Shown: piece after piece, positions 41,679 to 50,446 of the stretch
Numbering within the stretch: position 1 is the stretch's first letter
Layout of the letters: each line of letters opens with the position of its first letter
Program-made: the position numbers and the translations under genes
Notes under the pieces: generated by a model
What the model was told of the DNA's origin: nothing
What the model saw: only the letters and a program-made list of their open reading frames with translations
Database searches by the model: none
Source: Burkholderiales bacterium
GTDB lineage: Bacteria; Pseudomonadota; Gammaproteobacteria; Burkholderiales; Burkholderiaceae_C
Length of the DNA stretch: 64,000 nt
Assembly: GCA_947372465.1 (NCBI GenBank)
Contig: CANBTT010000001.1
Coordinates: forward strand, 62,001 to 126,000
Reading direction: 5' to 3'

Positions 41679-41720
41679 TTGATCTGGCTCAATGTATTGA
41701 ACAAATCAAAAATGGATACT
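41679..41720 (+). promoter_or_regulatory. FNR/Anr-like box and -10 element upstream of hemN
   Basis: TTGATCTGGCTCAA (41679-41692) matches the FNR consensus with one mismatch. GATACT at 41715-41720 sits where a -10 box should be if the box is at -41.5, giving a start near 41727. HemN genes are common FNR/Anr targets. The match is weaker than that at 40300. Confidence 0.5.
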
Positions 41721-41726
41721 GAAAGC

Positions 41727-43127
41727 ATGAAAATTGATCAAAAAATGCATGCGCCAACGGATGAGCTCATCAGGCAATACGACATAGTTGGTCCAAGGTA
41801 CACCTCCTACCCGACGGCGGACCGCTTTGTCAATGCATTCGATCACGACCAATACACCAATGCATTGTCTCTCAGAAGAAAAGGACTCACATCCAATGTT
41901 CTGCCGCTCAGCATATATATACACATCCCGTTTTGTGAATCCCTTTGTTACTACTGTGCGTGTAACAAAATCATCACCAAACACTACGATCGAGCACTCA
42001 ACTATCTTGACCTTTTAGAAAAAGAGATCGCCTTACAAACCAACTTTTTAGGCCCCAAACAATCGGTCTCACAACTGCACTTGGGTGGCGGCTCCCCCAC
42101 CTACATCAATGACGATGATCTGCATCAACTCATGATCACGCTCAGGGAAAAGTTCAACTTCACCTCAAAAGCTGAGATGTCCATTGAAATTGACCCCCGG
42201 ACCGTTGACAAAAATAGATTGGTTCACTTGAGAGCGCTCGGGTTCAACCGAATCAGCTTTGGTGTTCAAGACTTTGACCCAGCCGTTCAACTAGCCATTC
42301 ACCGTGTTCAACCCTTTGAACAAGTCAAAGCCTTGATGCAATCGGCTCGCAGCATCGGTTTTGAGTCCATCAACACCGATTTGATTTATGGCTTGCCAAA
42401 GCAAAGCCTTGAGTCCTTTGAGAAAACACTTGAACAAATCATTGAGATCAGCCCAGACCGCATCGCAATTTACGGCTATGCACATTTGCCTGAAAAATTC
42501 AAACCCCAAAGACGCATCAACACCGACGAGTTGCCCACTGGCGCTGAAAAAATTTCCATGCTCTCTAACGCCTTGAGCACCTTGCAGTCCCAAGGCTATG
42601 TTTACATCGGCATGGACCACTTTGCCAAAGAAACGGATGGCCTCACCATCGCGAAAAAAACGGGTCGCTTGCACAGGAACTTTCAAGGCTACAGCACTCA
42701 ACCCGACGGGGATTTGCTCGCGTTTGGCGTGTCTTCCATTGGCAAAGTGGGCGCCACATACAGTCAAAACGCAAAAACGATTGAAGAGTATGCAGACTTG
42801 CTCGATCAAGGACAGATCCCCATCGTCAAGGGACTCAGACTCTCAAGAGAGGACTTGTTAAGACGTGCGGTGATCATGGCCATCATGTGCCAAGGTGAGA
42901 TCGTCTATGAATCCATTGAGTTTGATTACCTCATTGACTTCAAACACACGTTCAAGCACGAACTGGAAAAACTCGAAGTTTTCCACGACCAGGGCATGGT
43001 TGTCATGGACGACAAAGGCTTCAAAGTCACCGAAATGGGATGGTATTTCGTCAGGGCCATCGCAATGCAATTTGACAAGTATTTAAATTTCGACTTCGAA
43101 AACAACAAGTTCTCAAAAATCATTTAA
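41727..43127 (+). CDS. hemN: Oxygen-independent coproporphyrinogen III oxidase
   Basis: The 466-residue radical-SAM enzyme makes protoporphyrinogen IX precursors for haem without oxygen. It has GPRYTSYPTA near residue 22, IHIPFCESLCYYCACNK with the CxxxCxxC cluster motif plus the HemN-specific extra Cys, LHLGGGSPTYI and GFNRISFGVQDFD. ATG 41727 was chosen because the FNR-type promoter would start there and the N-terminal length matches HemN; ATGs at 41712 and 41745 are alternatives. It heads a gene run for multihaem cytochromes, supplying haem under low oxygen. Confidence 0.92.
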   Translation: MKIDQKMHAPTDELIRQYDIVGPRYTSYPTADRFVNAFDHDQYTNALSLRRKGLTSNVLPLSIYIHIPFCESLCYYCACNKIITKHYDRALNYLDLLEKEIALQTNFLGPKQSVSQLHLGGGSPTYINDDDLHQLMITLREKFNFTSKAEMSIEIDPRTVDKNRLVHLRALGFNRISFGVQDFDPAVQLAIHRVQPFEQVKALMQSARSIGFESINTDLIYGLPKQSLESFEKTLEQIIEISPDRIAIYGYAHLPEKFKPQRRINTDELPTGAEKISMLSNALSTLQSQGYVYIGMDHFAKETDGLTIAKKTGRLHRNFQGYSTQPDGDLLAFGVSSIGKVGATYSQNAKTIEEYADLLDQGQIPIVKGLRLSREDLLRRAVIMAIMCQGEIVYESIEFDYLIDFKHTFKHELEKLEVFHDQGMVVMDDKGFKVTEMGWYFVRAIAMQFDKYLNFDFENNKFSKII

Positions 43128-43143
43128 CACAAAGGTGTACACC

Positions 43144-43494
43144 ATGAAAAAAACAAAGGCCACTTTAAAAATCGCATTGTTGACGTCAACTTTTCTTTTA
43201 TGCAATCTCGCGCAAGCTGTGGATGCCGAGGCCGCCAAGGCTCTCGCTCGCCAGAACAATTGCCTTAAATGCCACGCCATCGACAAAGAAAAAGATGGCC
43301 CAGCTTATCACGCAGTTGCTGAGAAGTTCAAAGGCAAGCCCAACGCAGAGGCCAGGTTGATCGAGCACATCACATCAGGTGAGAAAGCCAAATTTCCAGA
43401 CGGTCACGAAGAGGAGCACAAAGTTGTGAAAACATCCCCCCCAAAGGACATGGAGCAAATCAAAAATTTGGTCCAATGGATTTTGTCTTTATAA
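43144..43494 (+). CDS. Periplasmic monohaem cytochrome c (class I-like), no canonical axial Met
   Basis: The 116-residue protein has a signal peptide ending AQA (about 25) and one haem motif CLKCH (40-44). In place of the usual PMPP loop it reads KTSPPKDMEQ. The only internal Met (about 103) sits in the last-helix region, while His88 and His92 in DGHEEEHK are alternative sixth ligands. The C-terminal LVQWILSL is typical of class I cytochromes. ATG 43144 has AAAGGTG upstream. Position and size match the MtoD-type electron shuttle of Mto clusters. Confidence 0.85.
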   Translation: MKKTKATLKIALLTSTFLLCNLAQAVDAEAAKALARQNNCLKCHAIDKEKDGPAYHAVAEKFKGKPNAEARLIEHITSGEKAKFPDGHEEEHKVVKTSPPKDMEQIKNLVQWILSL

Positions 43495-43518
43495 ATATCA
43501 AAAAAAAGTGAGATCGCT

Positions 43519-44502
43519 ATGAAGCCAACTAAATTTCTCCTCATCGTGTTATTCATGCTCAGTGCAAGTGGATTCAACATGGGGTATGCGCAATCCCCGC
43601 AATTGCCAAATTTAGGTGAAACGGTTTCAAGAGAAATCATAGCCAAAGAAGCTTTAAAAAAGGATGCCGTTTGCACCAAATGTCACGATGAAAGTGAAAC
43701 AGCGCCTGTGTTGTCCCTCTACCAAACAAAACACGGCTTAAGAGGTGACAGCCGAACCCCCACCTGCCAGTCCTGCCACGGCAGCAGTGAAAAACACGTC
43801 AAAGGAGACCCGGTCACGAAAGTGCGAGTGGCGCCAGACTTTGTGTTCAAGAAAGGCGCCTTCCCTGTCTCAGACGACAAAGAGAGGTCCTCTCAATGTT
43901 TGAATTGCCACAAGGGCACAAAACGCAACAATTGGGATGGCGCAGCTCACCAAAACAATGGGGTTGCTTGCAACAGTTGCCACACAGTGCACAAACCACA
44001 AGACAAAGTGCTCAGCAAACTCTCACAGCCTGAGGTTTGCTTTAATTGCCACAAAGAGCAACGCGTTGACAGCAAAAAAATCTCCCATCACCCCATTCAA
44101 GAGGGCAAAGTCTCCTGTGCGGACTGCCACAACCCACACGGCTCTTCTGGTCCTAAATTGATGAAGAAAAACACGGTCAACGAAACCTGTTTCCAATGCC
44201 ACGCTGAAAAACGCGGCCCCTTCCTCTTTGAACACCAACCCGTGGTGGAAGACTGTGCCAATTGCCACAACCCGCATGGCTCCAACATCGCGCCTTTGCT
44301 CAAATCACGTGCACCCTTCATGTGTCAAGAGTGTCACGATGGCCCTCATGCCAGCCAAAGCCCAGTGGGCCCCTCTGCTGCGGGCAAGCAAGCTGGATTG
44401 ACAGCGGCGCCCAACAAAAATGTGGTTGGTCGAGCATGCATGAACTGTCACTCCATGGTCCATGGCTCCAACAGTCCTGCTGGCGGCTACTTACAACGGT
44501 AA
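43519..44502 (+). CDS. mtrA: Decahaem c-type cytochrome (DmsE/MtrA/MtoA/PioA family)
   Basis: The 327-residue periplasmic protein has a signal peptide ending GYAQ (about 25) and exactly ten CxxCH motifs: CTKCH, CQSCH, CLNCH, CNSCH, CFNCH, CADCH, CFQCH, CANCH, CQECH and CMNCH. The length and haem number equal those of MtrA. It is expected to sit inside the MtrB-like barrel encoded next and carry electrons across the outer membrane. Direction, outward to metal or DMSO or inward from Fe(II), cannot be decided from sequence. ATG 43519 follows a weak GAG site. Confidence 0.93.
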   Translation: MKPTKFLLIVLFMLSASGFNMGYAQSPQLPNLGETVSREIIAKEALKKDAVCTKCHDESETAPVLSLYQTKHGLRGDSRTPTCQSCHGSSEKHVKGDPVTKVRVAPDFVFKKGAFPVSDDKERSSQCLNCHKGTKRNNWDGAAHQNNGVACNSCHTVHKPQDKVLSKLSQPEVCFNCHKEQRVDSKKISHHPIQEGKVSCADCHNPHGSSGPKLMKKNTVNETCFQCHAEKRGPFLFEHQPVVEDCANCHNPHGSNIAPLLKSRAPFMCQECHDGPHASQSPVGPSAAGKQAGLTAAPNKNVVGRACMNCHSMVHGSNSPAGGYLQR

Positions 44503-44520
44503 AGGAACAGGTGAAACATC

Positions 44521-46863
44521 ATGAGAAATCTAAATTCAAACCAACTCTTCAAAAGAAGTGCAATCGTTCTGGCCTTGGCTGCCTTTCAAACCGCTGTCTT
44601 GGCCAATGACGAGGAGACCGCTTTAAAGCAGCCCACCAATACCATCGAGACCGGCGTGGTCAACACCTCTCAAGACTCCTCAAAATTTGGTGAATACAAC
44701 GGACTGAGCAAATCGGGACCTCACTTTATTGGCAACGTGCTCATCAAAGGTGGGGATGGATACAAGAACAATGAAAACGGCGGCATTCGCCGCTGGACGA
44801 TCAATGGCGAAAATTTGGGGCTATCCAACCGCTCATTGAACCTCTCTGTGGGTGACCAAGGGGATTGGACCTTTGGCAGCAAATACGATGAGTTGCACCA
44901 CAGTTTGTCTGACACCTATCAAACGCCCTATTCTGGCGCCATGGGCGGTAATCAATTTTATTTGAACAAAAGCACAGTCGATACAACGGTGTTGAGTTCT
45001 CTGCCCCCGTTGACCACCATGGGCATTGAAAGCATTCGAAAAAATTCAAACCTTTACGGCACCAAAGTGATTGATCACTTTTGGGACATGAATTTTGACT
45101 ACAACCATTTGGAGCAGTCTGGTGCCAAACTGATGGGCTTTGGATCGGCCAAGAATGGCAATGAAAAAGGACAAGGCGTCTCCATACTGCCCAACCCCAC
45201 AAGCTCGAGAACAGACACCTTGAATTTGGGCTTGAATTACAAGTTGGATGACAAGTTCTTGACCTTTGGCTACTTTGGATCCTTTTTTAGAAACAACTTT
45301 GATCGCGTGACCTTTAGCACCTTTTACGGTGCAAACGACACCCAGAACATGAGCACCATGCCCAGCAACAACTTCAACCAGTTGATTTTGTCTGGCGGCA
45401 TGAAAGTGACACCAAAGACCAAGTTGTCCAGCACGCTCTCTTACGGATACAACACACAAAACGACCCCTTTGTCGTGGACTCCTTCTCTATGCTCAACCC
45501 CAACCTGTCGGCCCTTCCCAGACAATCCTTGGGTGGTGTCGTAGAGACTTACCATGCAGATCTGAAATTAAGCAACCAGTATTCCAATGATTTGAACCTC
45601 ACGGGAGGTGTCAAGTTTGATGAGCGCAACAATAAAACGCCATCCAGCATGTACAACTTTCACTCCATCGATGGCGGCAACGATGCCTTCTACCCCAACA
45701 CACCCATCAGCAATAAAAAGGGCTCCCTCGATCTGGCCTCAGACTACCGGGTGAACAAGGGCGAGTATGTGCGACTGGCCTTCAACCACGAAAACATCGA
45801 TCGTTGGTGCAACAACTACGCAACTGGCGTGGGTTACCCCGCAGGCTCAAACTGCGTGACGGCCAAGCAAAGCAAAGAGGACAAAATTGACGCCACGTAT
45901 CGTTTCAGCGACGGAGATGGTTTGAGCTACAAAGTAGGTGCTGGCTACGCTGCCAAGCAAGCCACCTTTGACCCCAATGCAATCGCCGCGTTCATTGGTC
46001 AGTTGGGCAGTTACAACTACACCAACACCTTCAACAACACAGCCGCCTTGTACACCAAGGGCTTGAACGGTGGAGACTTTCCTGGCTTTTATCCTTTCTT
46101 TGATGCATCCAGAAAACAGCAGTTCGTCAAAGCCGGTACCAACTGGGAGGCCAATCAAAATTTGAGTTTCGGCATCAACGGAAAAATCTCCAAAGATGCC
46201 TACAACGACTCCACCTATGGTGTTCTTGGGGGCAACTCACTCAGCATCAACTTTGACTCCGCCTACAACTACAGCGAATCAGGTCAGGTCAACATTTATT
46301 TAAGTCACCAAAAACGCAGTCGAGACATGACCGACTACTACTACTCTTATAGAGCGGTGAGCAGCACCAATCCGACGGCTTACTTGGGCGGCAAAGGTTC
46401 GTGGAGCAACTCGCTCACCGATGTCGACGACTCTTTGGGCATTGGCTTCAAACAAGGCAACTTGATGGCGGGCAAATTGGAGCTTTCTGGTGACTATGCG
46501 TACACAATTTCCACCAGTTCCTACAACACCGCGGTTGGCAGCGATTATGTGGTCTATGCAAACGCCGCCGCCCAAGCATCCAACACCAGCACGTCGTGCT
46601 CACTGGCCAGTGTATTGTCTTGCGGCGCACTGCCTGACATCAAAACAGTCATCGCACAATTCAAACTCGCTGGGGTGTATGCCGTGGACAAAGAAACCAA
46701 AGTCTCTGTACGCTACATGTACAGCAAATTGAACAACACAGACTACTACTACAACGGCTATCAAACGGGCATGACGCCCTCTACCTTGATGCCCACCAAT
46801 CAGCAACCCGGTAACTACAGCATCAATTTGATTGCCGTGAGCTTGATTCACAGTTTTAATTGA
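44521..46863 (+). CDS. mtrB: MtrB/PioB-family outer-membrane beta-barrel for a decahaem cytochrome
   Basis: The 780-residue protein has a signal peptide ending AVLAN (about 29) and repeated amphipathic beta-strand patterns through to the C-terminal LIAVSLIHSFN. The MtrB/PioB barrel wraps the decahaem cytochrome. The start of the mature protein lacks the CxxC motif seen in Shewanella MtrB. The start follows AAAGGAACAGG, and only 18 bp separate it from the decahaem gene. No extracellular MtrC/OmcA-type cytochrome gene follows. Confidence 0.9.
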   Translation: MRNLNSNQLFKRSAIVLALAAFQTAVLANDEETALKQPTNTIETGVVNTSQDSSKFGEYNGLSKSGPHFIGNVLIKGGDGYKNNENGGIRRWTINGENLGLSNRSLNLSVGDQGDWTFGSKYDELHHSLSDTYQTPYSGAMGGNQFYLNKSTVDTTVLSSLPPLTTMGIESIRKNSNLYGTKVIDHFWDMNFDYNHLEQSGAKLMGFGSAKNGNEKGQGVSILPNPTSSRTDTLNLGLNYKLDDKFLTFGYFGSFFRNNFDRVTFSTFYGANDTQNMSTMPSNNFNQLILSGGMKVTPKTKLSSTLSYGYNTQNDPFVVDSFSMLNPNLSALPRQSLGGVVETYHADLKLSNQYSNDLNLTGGVKFDERNNKTPSSMYNFHSIDGGNDAFYPNTPISNKKGSLDLASDYRVNKGEYVRLAFNHENIDRWCNNYATGVGYPAGSNCVTAKQSKEDKIDATYRFSDGDGLSYKVGAGYAAKQATFDPNAIAAFIGQLGSYNYTNTFNNTAALYTKGLNGGDFPGFYPFFDASRKQQFVKAGTNWEANQNLSFGINGKISKDAYNDSTYGVLGGNSLSINFDSAYNYSESGQVNIYLSHQKRSRDMTDYYYSYRAVSSTNPTAYLGGKGSWSNSLTDVDDSLGIGFKQGNLMAGKLELSGDYAYTISTSSYNTAVGSDYVVYANAAAQASNTSTSCSLASVLSCGALPDIKTVIAQFKLAGVYAVDKETKVSVRYMYSKLNNTDYYYNGYQTGMTPSTLMPTNQQPGNYSINLIAVSLIHSFN

Positions 46864-46879
46864 TCTCAAAGGGAAGAAC

Positions 46880-47473
46880 ATGTCTGAACCCACTGGCCGC
46901 ATTTCTAGGTTCATCACTTTCATCAGAAAGCCAAGCGCCAAGTATTCGATATTGGCCATATCAAGTGTTGGTTTTTTTGCCGGCATCATCTTTTGGGGAG
47001 GATTCAACACAGGGCTTGAGATGACCAACAGTCTTGAGTTCTGCATTTCCTGCCATGAGATGAGGGACAACGTCTACGCAGAATACAAAGAGACCATTCA
47101 CTACAGCAACCGAACCGGTGTGCGTGCCATTTGCTCAGATTGCCATGTCCCGAAAGACTGGACGCACAAGATGATCAGAAAGTCCAAAGCCAGTTTCGAG
47201 GTCTTGGGCAAGCTCATGGGCAGCATCGATACTCGCGAAAAGTTTGAAGCCAAACGGATCGAACTGGCAACCCACGAGTGGGACCGCATGAAAGCCACCG
47301 ATTCACGCGAGTGCAGGAACTGTCACAGCTTTGAAGCCATGTCGCCTGAATTGCAAAAGCAAACCCCCTACAAGAAACACATGAAAGCACGCGACGAAGG
47401 CAAAACATGCATTGACTGCCACAAAGGCATTGCTCACCACTTGCCCAAAGAGTACGAAGATCCAGACGAGTGA
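46880..47473 (+). CDS. Tetrahaem NapC/NirT-family quinol dehydrogenase (CymA-like)
   Basis: The 197-residue membrane-anchored cytochrome has one N-terminal membrane segment (about 26-46, SILAISSVGFFAGIIFWGG) and four haem motifs: CISCH, CSDCH, CRNCH and CIDCH. It exchanges electrons between the quinone pool and periplasmic carriers. In this operon it is the inner-membrane end of the chain to the decahaem/porin conduit, as CymA is in Mtr and Mto systems. AGGGAAG precedes the ATG. Confidence 0.92.
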   Translation: MSEPTGRISRFITFIRKPSAKYSILAISSVGFFAGIIFWGGFNTGLEMTNSLEFCISCHEMRDNVYAEYKETIHYSNRTGVRAICSDCHVPKDWTHKMIRKSKASFEVLGKLMGSIDTREKFEAKRIELATHEWDRMKATDSRECRNCHSFEAMSPELQKQTPYKKHMKARDEGKTCIDCHKGIAHHLPKEYEDPDE

Positions 47474-47519
47474 TATTTTTGAGTCGCGGGAACTGTTTGT
47501 TCAACCAGGCGCTTGAATC

Positions 47520-48056
47520 ATGAAAAATTTGCCCCCTCCCCTTGAGATGTTTGAGTTTCTTGATGAGACACACAAAGAGATTCAAACCCGAATCGCTCAA
47601 CTCAAAGACATGGTTCAACTCGTGACCCAGGGCAGCAGACAGGAGCTTGACACCAAAAAGCTCAATGCCATTTGTAACTTCTTTGATGCCTCCGTTAGAC
47701 TGCATCACTTGGATGAAGAGCGCCACGTGTTTCCCGCTTTGATCGCCTCAAGCGACGAAAGTACCATTGCCATCACGCGACAACTTTACCAAGACCACGG
47801 CTGGCTGGAGAGCAACTGGATGGAACTGGCCCCCATGCTCAAGGGCCTCATTCACAACAACGTCTGGTTCAGCGAGGCAGCATTGCAGCACGCGTTTGAT
47901 ATTTTTTCAAACTTGAACTTAGAGCACCTCCAACTCGAGGAGTCGATCGCCTACCCCAAAGCCAAAGCATGCATCTGGACCTGGGACGCGCCCGGCATTG
48001 GGCAAGAGATGTATCGCAGAAAACGCCTTCGAAACAACACATCTTTGCCAGCTTGA
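47520..48056 (+). CDS. Hemerythrin-domain protein
   Basis: The 178-residue protein carries a diiron hemerythrin pattern: His in DETHKEIQTR, HHLDEERHVFP with His and Glu, His in YQDHGWLE and EHLQLEESIAYP. It has no signal peptide. It is the last gene of the hemN-cytochrome operon and is followed by a strong terminator. Likely roles are oxygen or NO sensing or scavenging that protects the anaerobic electron chain. It is diverged from the hemerythrin at 39653. Confidence 0.85.
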   Translation: MKNLPPPLEMFEFLDETHKEIQTRIAQLKDMVQLVTQGSRQELDTKKLNAICNFFDASVRLHHLDEERHVFPALIASSDESTIAITRQLYQDHGWLESNWMELAPMLKGLIHNNVWFSEAALQHAFDIFSNLNLEHLQLEESIAYPKAKACIWTWDAPGIGQEMYRRKRLRNNTSLPA

Positions 48057-48076
48057 AATCAGTTTTTCCCTTACAT

Positions 48077-48099
48077 AGCGCCACTGATTGGCGCTTTTT
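48077..48099 (+). terminator. Intrinsic terminator of the hemN-cytochrome operon
   Basis: AGCGCCA pairs perfectly with TGGCGCT around a five-base loop CTGAT, and T residues follow directly. It lies 21 bp after the hemerythrin stop codon. Confidence 0.88.
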
Positions 48100-48221
48100 C
48101 ATGAAATAGGCAGGACTTTCTTGGGCAAGATGTGTGCATTGAACAACAAGGCCGAGCACCCTCTTACAACTGAGCACATTGAAATACAATGCCTAACTTG
48201 TACACGCTCAAGCCCTCAACC

Positions 48222-48863
48222 ATGAAACTTACACTTGCCTACTGCCCCATCGCTTGCTCCATGGTGCCCTATATCCTATTGAACGAGGTCAATGCACCGT
48301 TTGAGACTCGGGTGATCAATCTGGGCAAGGGTGAACACTTGAGCAAAGAGTACCTTCAACTCAACCCCAAAGGCAAAGTTCCCACACTGATCGTGGATGG
48401 TCAAGCCTTGAGTGAAAATTTGGCCATCCAAGTCTGGATTGCTCAGCAATTTCCAGCCTTTGAACTCTTGCCCCAAAACCCCATGGCCGCAGCCCAAGTG
48501 CTCTCCTTCATGTCATGGTGCAGTTCAGCCATCCACCCCAAACTCACCCAACAAGCCCGCCCTGAGCGCTATTGCGACCTGCCCGACTCGGCTGAGCGTG
48601 TGAAGGCATTGGGTTCAGACGCCTTGCTGGAGCTCTTTGACATTGCAGAGCACCAGATCAAAGACCGCGAGTGGTTTTTCGATCGATTTTCTTGTGCAGA
48701 TGCTTACTTTTACTGGTGCTTTAGAAGAGGCTCCATGTTCAAAGGTGACACCTCGACTTTCAAGAACTGTGTGCGGCACATGCACCAAATGGAACAGCGG
48801 CCCAGCGTTCAAAAACTCTTGGCTTTTGAAAAAGAAGTCTTGCAGTCATTTGAATCCCTTTGA
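48222..48863 (+). CDS. Glutathione S-transferase family protein
   Basis: The 213-residue protein shows a thioredoxin-like N-terminal domain (MKLTLAYCPIACSMVPYILL), the glutathione-binding NPKGKVPTLIVDGQALSENLAI and a helical C-terminal domain with FSCADAYFYW (N-capping box). ATG 48222 matches the common GST start; an ATG at 48189 would add 11 residues. The gene stands alone after the terminator. Cys9 near the N-terminus suggests a beta-class-like GST. Confidence 0.85.
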   Translation: MKLTLAYCPIACSMVPYILLNEVNAPFETRVINLGKGEHLSKEYLQLNPKGKVPTLIVDGQALSENLAIQVWIAQQFPAFELLPQNPMAAAQVLSFMSWCSSAIHPKLTQQARPERYCDLPDSAERVKALGSDALLELFDIAEHQIKDREWFFDRFSCADAYFYWCFRRGSMFKGDTSTFKNCVRHMHQMEQRPSVQKLLAFEKEVLQSFESL

Positions 48864-48953
48864 GAGCAGGCCTTCCTGCACGCCCTTAACATGAGGGCTC
48901 GCATCAAGCATTTCACCACCCTTTCACGCAAAAGAACGCCAAAAGGAACACCC

Positions 48954-49433
48954 ATGTCGATCGGCATTCGAAGAGTCATCACAGGTCACGATCAAAACGG
49001 ACATGCCATGGTCCACATCGATGAAGACATCACCAACGCGAGCTCAGGCCGGGTTGGTGTCACCTCCAGCGTGGCATGGTCAACCCAAGGTTTTCCCGTT
49101 GACAACGACCTCAACATTGACCCTACAAGTGGCGCCTATAAAACCACCCTGGACAATGGAACTATTTTTAGAATTGTTCGTTACCAACCTGGTGTTTTGC
49201 CGCGTAACCACCGCACAGACTCTATCGACTATGCGGTGGTGATGGCCGGACAAATCGACATGGAGCTTGACGAAGGTGTGGTCGTGACGCTCAAACAGGG
49301 CGACGTTTTGGTGCAAAGGGGCACGGTTCACAATTGGAACAACCGCTATGCAGAGGACTGCATCATTGCCTTTGTTCTGATCAGCGCCAAACCCGTCACC
49401 CTCAATGGCCAAACACTGAAAGCGCACGGGTGA
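48954..49433 (+). CDS. Cupin-domain protein, family of the 50447 cupin
   Basis: The 159-residue protein starts SIGIRRVITGHDQNGHAMV and has a C-terminal cupin barrel with LPRNHRTDSIDYAVVMAGQ and GDVLVQRGTVHNWNN (metal-ligand-like His). ATG 48954 follows AAAAGGA. It is 50 percent or more alike by eye in its opening segment (RRVxTGHDxNG) to the cupin at 50447, with which it flanks a Bug gene. No enzyme function can be assigned. Confidence 0.8.
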   Translation: MSIGIRRVITGHDQNGHAMVHIDEDITNASSGRVGVTSSVAWSTQGFPVDNDLNIDPTSGAYKTTLDNGTIFRIVRYQPGVLPRNHRTDSIDYAVVMAGQIDMELDEGVVVTLKQGDVLVQRGTVHNWNNRYAEDCIIAFVLISAKPVTLNGQTLKAHG

Positions 49434-49439
49434 AACCCA

Positions 49440-50402
49440 TTACATCGGCTCTATTTTTGCAGCCCTAAAGGGCTCCTTCATTCTCAGGACTTCGTTTCTA
49501 AAAAAAGTATTGATTTCTTGCGCATTGCGGTTGTCGGGGAAGTAGCCATCGCGTTGCATCAAATTGGCCACATTGGCCACCTTGACCGCTTCACGAATGG
49601 ATGCATTGAGTTTATCAATCACTTCATTTGGTGTTTTGGCGGGTGCAAAAAAGATCCCCCAAGAGCCTATGGGATCAAATGCAGGATAGGCCTCTTTTAG
49701 CAAAGGCACATCGGGCAAAGGTCCAAATTTCTTGCTGCCCGTGAAGGCAATGGGCCTGACTTTGCCCTCCAACACCAAGTTCAAGACAGACGGCGGCGTA
49801 GCCACCATCACTTGAATGCTGTCGCTCAAAAGCCCCGTCATGACCTCGGACGTCCCCTTGTACGGAATGTGCTCCATGTTGATGCCCGCATTGAGATTGA
49901 TGGACTCACTGGCCAGATGAATGATGTTGCCAACACCGGGCGAGCCATACATGATGCGTTCTTTTTTGGCTTTTTCGATCAAATCACTGAGCGTGTTGAT
50001 GGTGGACTTGGCGTTGACCAAAACGAGCATGCCATCCAAAATACCCACACTCGCAACGGCACGCAAGTCCTTTAACAAATCAAATCCAGGATTTTTATAC
50101 ACATAAGGCGTAGAGGAAATAGAAGAACTGGAGAACAAGAGCGTATAGCCATCGGGATTTGACTGGGCCACTGACTTGGCGGCAATGGTGCCATTCGCCC
50201 CCATCCTGTTTTCAATATAAATGGCCTGATTCAACTGAAGGGAAAGTTGCTGCGCCACAGTATGGGCCTGTATATCTGGACCACTTCCGGCAGCAAAACC
50301 GACCAACACTTTGATGGTCTTGTTGGGATAGTTTTGAGCACAACTCAAACTGATCAGACCAAAGCAAAGGCTTATAAAAAGACAGATTCGGACAGCTTTC
50401 AT
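49440..50402 (-). CDS. Bug-family periplasmic solute receptor (TctC-like)
   Basis: The 320-residue protein has a signal peptide (about 23 residues, ending SLSCAQ), TIKVLVGFAAGSGPDIQAHT (PGG altered to AGS), DGYTLLFSS and HIPYKGTSEVMTGLL. ATG 50402 has AGGAG six bases upstream. It is convergent with the cupin at 48954 and lies downstream of the related cupin at 50447, so it may belong to a receptor-cupin pair. Confidence 0.88.
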   Translation of the reverse strand: MKAVRICLFISLCFGLISLSCAQNYPNKTIKVLVGFAAGSGPDIQAHTVAQQLSLQLNQAIYIENRMGANGTIAAKSVAQSNPDGYTLLFSSSSISSTPYVYKNPGFDLLKDLRAVASVGILDGMLVLVNAKSTINTLSDLIEKAKKERIMYGSPGVGNIIHLASESINLNAGINMEHIPYKGTSEVMTGLLSDSIQVMVATPPSVLNLVLEGKVRPIAFTGSKKFGPLPDVPLLKEAYPAFDPIGSWGIFFAPAKTPNEVIDKLNASIREAVKVANVANLMQRDGYFPDNRNAQEINTFFRNEVLRMKEPFRAAKIEPM

Positions 50403-50446
50403 GTTCAACTCCTAAGTCAATTCAGATTCACAGGTTCACAGGGGCT

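Noticed and set aside
41727-48056. Complete MtrCAB metal reductase with an extracellular cytochrome
   Set aside because: No large multihaem lipoprotein gene follows the barrel. The only other haem proteins are the tetraheme and monohaem cytochromes.
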